In this document: piece after piece, positions 63,881 to 64,000 of the stretch
Layout of the letters: every line of letters begins with the position of its first letter
How positions within the stretch are numbered: the first letter of the stretch is position 1
Assembly: GCA_947498355.1 (NCBI GenBank)
Contig: CANMKA010000005.1
Span: 104,307-168,306, forward strand
DNA length: 64,000 bases
DNA from: an uncultured Paraglaciecola sp.
GTDB taxonomy: Bacteria; Pseudomonadota; Gammaproteobacteria; Enterobacterales; Alteromonadaceae
Direction of reading: 5' to 3'
The notes under the pieces: generated by a model
Told to the model about the DNA's origin: nothing
Databases searched by the model: none
What the model saw: only the letters and a program-made list of their open reading frames with translations
Made by a program: the position numbers and the translations under genes

Positions 63881-64000
63881 AAGCTTTGGAGTCTGCTTTA
63901 TATAGTAAATAGCCAGTTTAGAAAGACACCCATTTTAGTATTTGTAAAGTGGATGGTTGGAACTAAGCTTTAGGTTAGTTTTTTCATTAAAGGTGTTCCC

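Overview
The window looks like chromosomal DNA of a marine gammaproteobacterium of the Alteromonadaceae (Glaciecola/Paraglaciecola/Alteromonas-like). The grounds are the gene order flhF-flhG-fliA-cheYZAB-parC-parP-cheW of polarly flagellated marine bacteria, the Na+-pumping oxaloacetate decarboxylase, large TonB-dependent receptors in carbohydrate loci, and moderate GC. The genus is an inference from gene content; no rRNA gene is present.

Region 1 (1-8910) is the end of the flagellar/chemotaxis operon: flhF (tail only), flhG, fliA, cheY, cheZ, cheA, cheB, the polar-array genes parC and parP, cheW and a DUF2802 gene. Region 2 (8911-14395) is a methionine operon behind a three-box MetJ operator: metA, a cobalamin methionine synthase split into two genes by one in-frame stop, and a DUF938 methyltransferase. 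Region 3 (14499-24690) is housekeeping: a COG3146 acyltransferase, recX (without recA), alaS, csrA, a Ser-Arg-Arg tRNA cluster, oadGAB, rpsO (without pnp) and a uracil-DNA-glycosylase-family gene. Region 4 (24789-36280) is the TCA block: gltA divergent from sdhCDAB-sucAB-sucCD, with SucB carrying two lipoyl domains.

Region 5 (36341-49643) is an alpha-glucan locus: two TonB-dependent receptors, a flavin-dependent tryptophan-halogenase homologue and a large lipoprotein pullulanase with three tandem C-terminal modules. Both receptor promoters carry two ATACGTAT-centred palindromes spaced exactly 19 bp, so they probably share a LacI-type regulator that is not encoded here. Region 6 (49750-52406) holds a royal-jelly/yellow-type beta-propeller gene and a peroxiredoxin-like gene, divergent from a tetR gene with two strong palindromes between them.

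Region 7 (52407-62520) is the accessory part. A sucrose-use operon (TonB receptor, MFS transporter, ROK fructokinase, sucrose phosphorylase, LacI-family regulator) sits behind a perfect 18-bp palindrome. It is bracketed on both sides by same-orientation copies of a roughly 212-bp repeat family that ends at the same sequence edge on both sides. Inside the left repeat array lies a lone minus-strand gene for a 102-residue peptide with a double-glycine leader and a serine-rich core. This is the best candidate for something undescribed. Region 8 (62521-64000) has a 15-bp inverted-repeat pair, two small uncharacterised genes and an attC-like structure.
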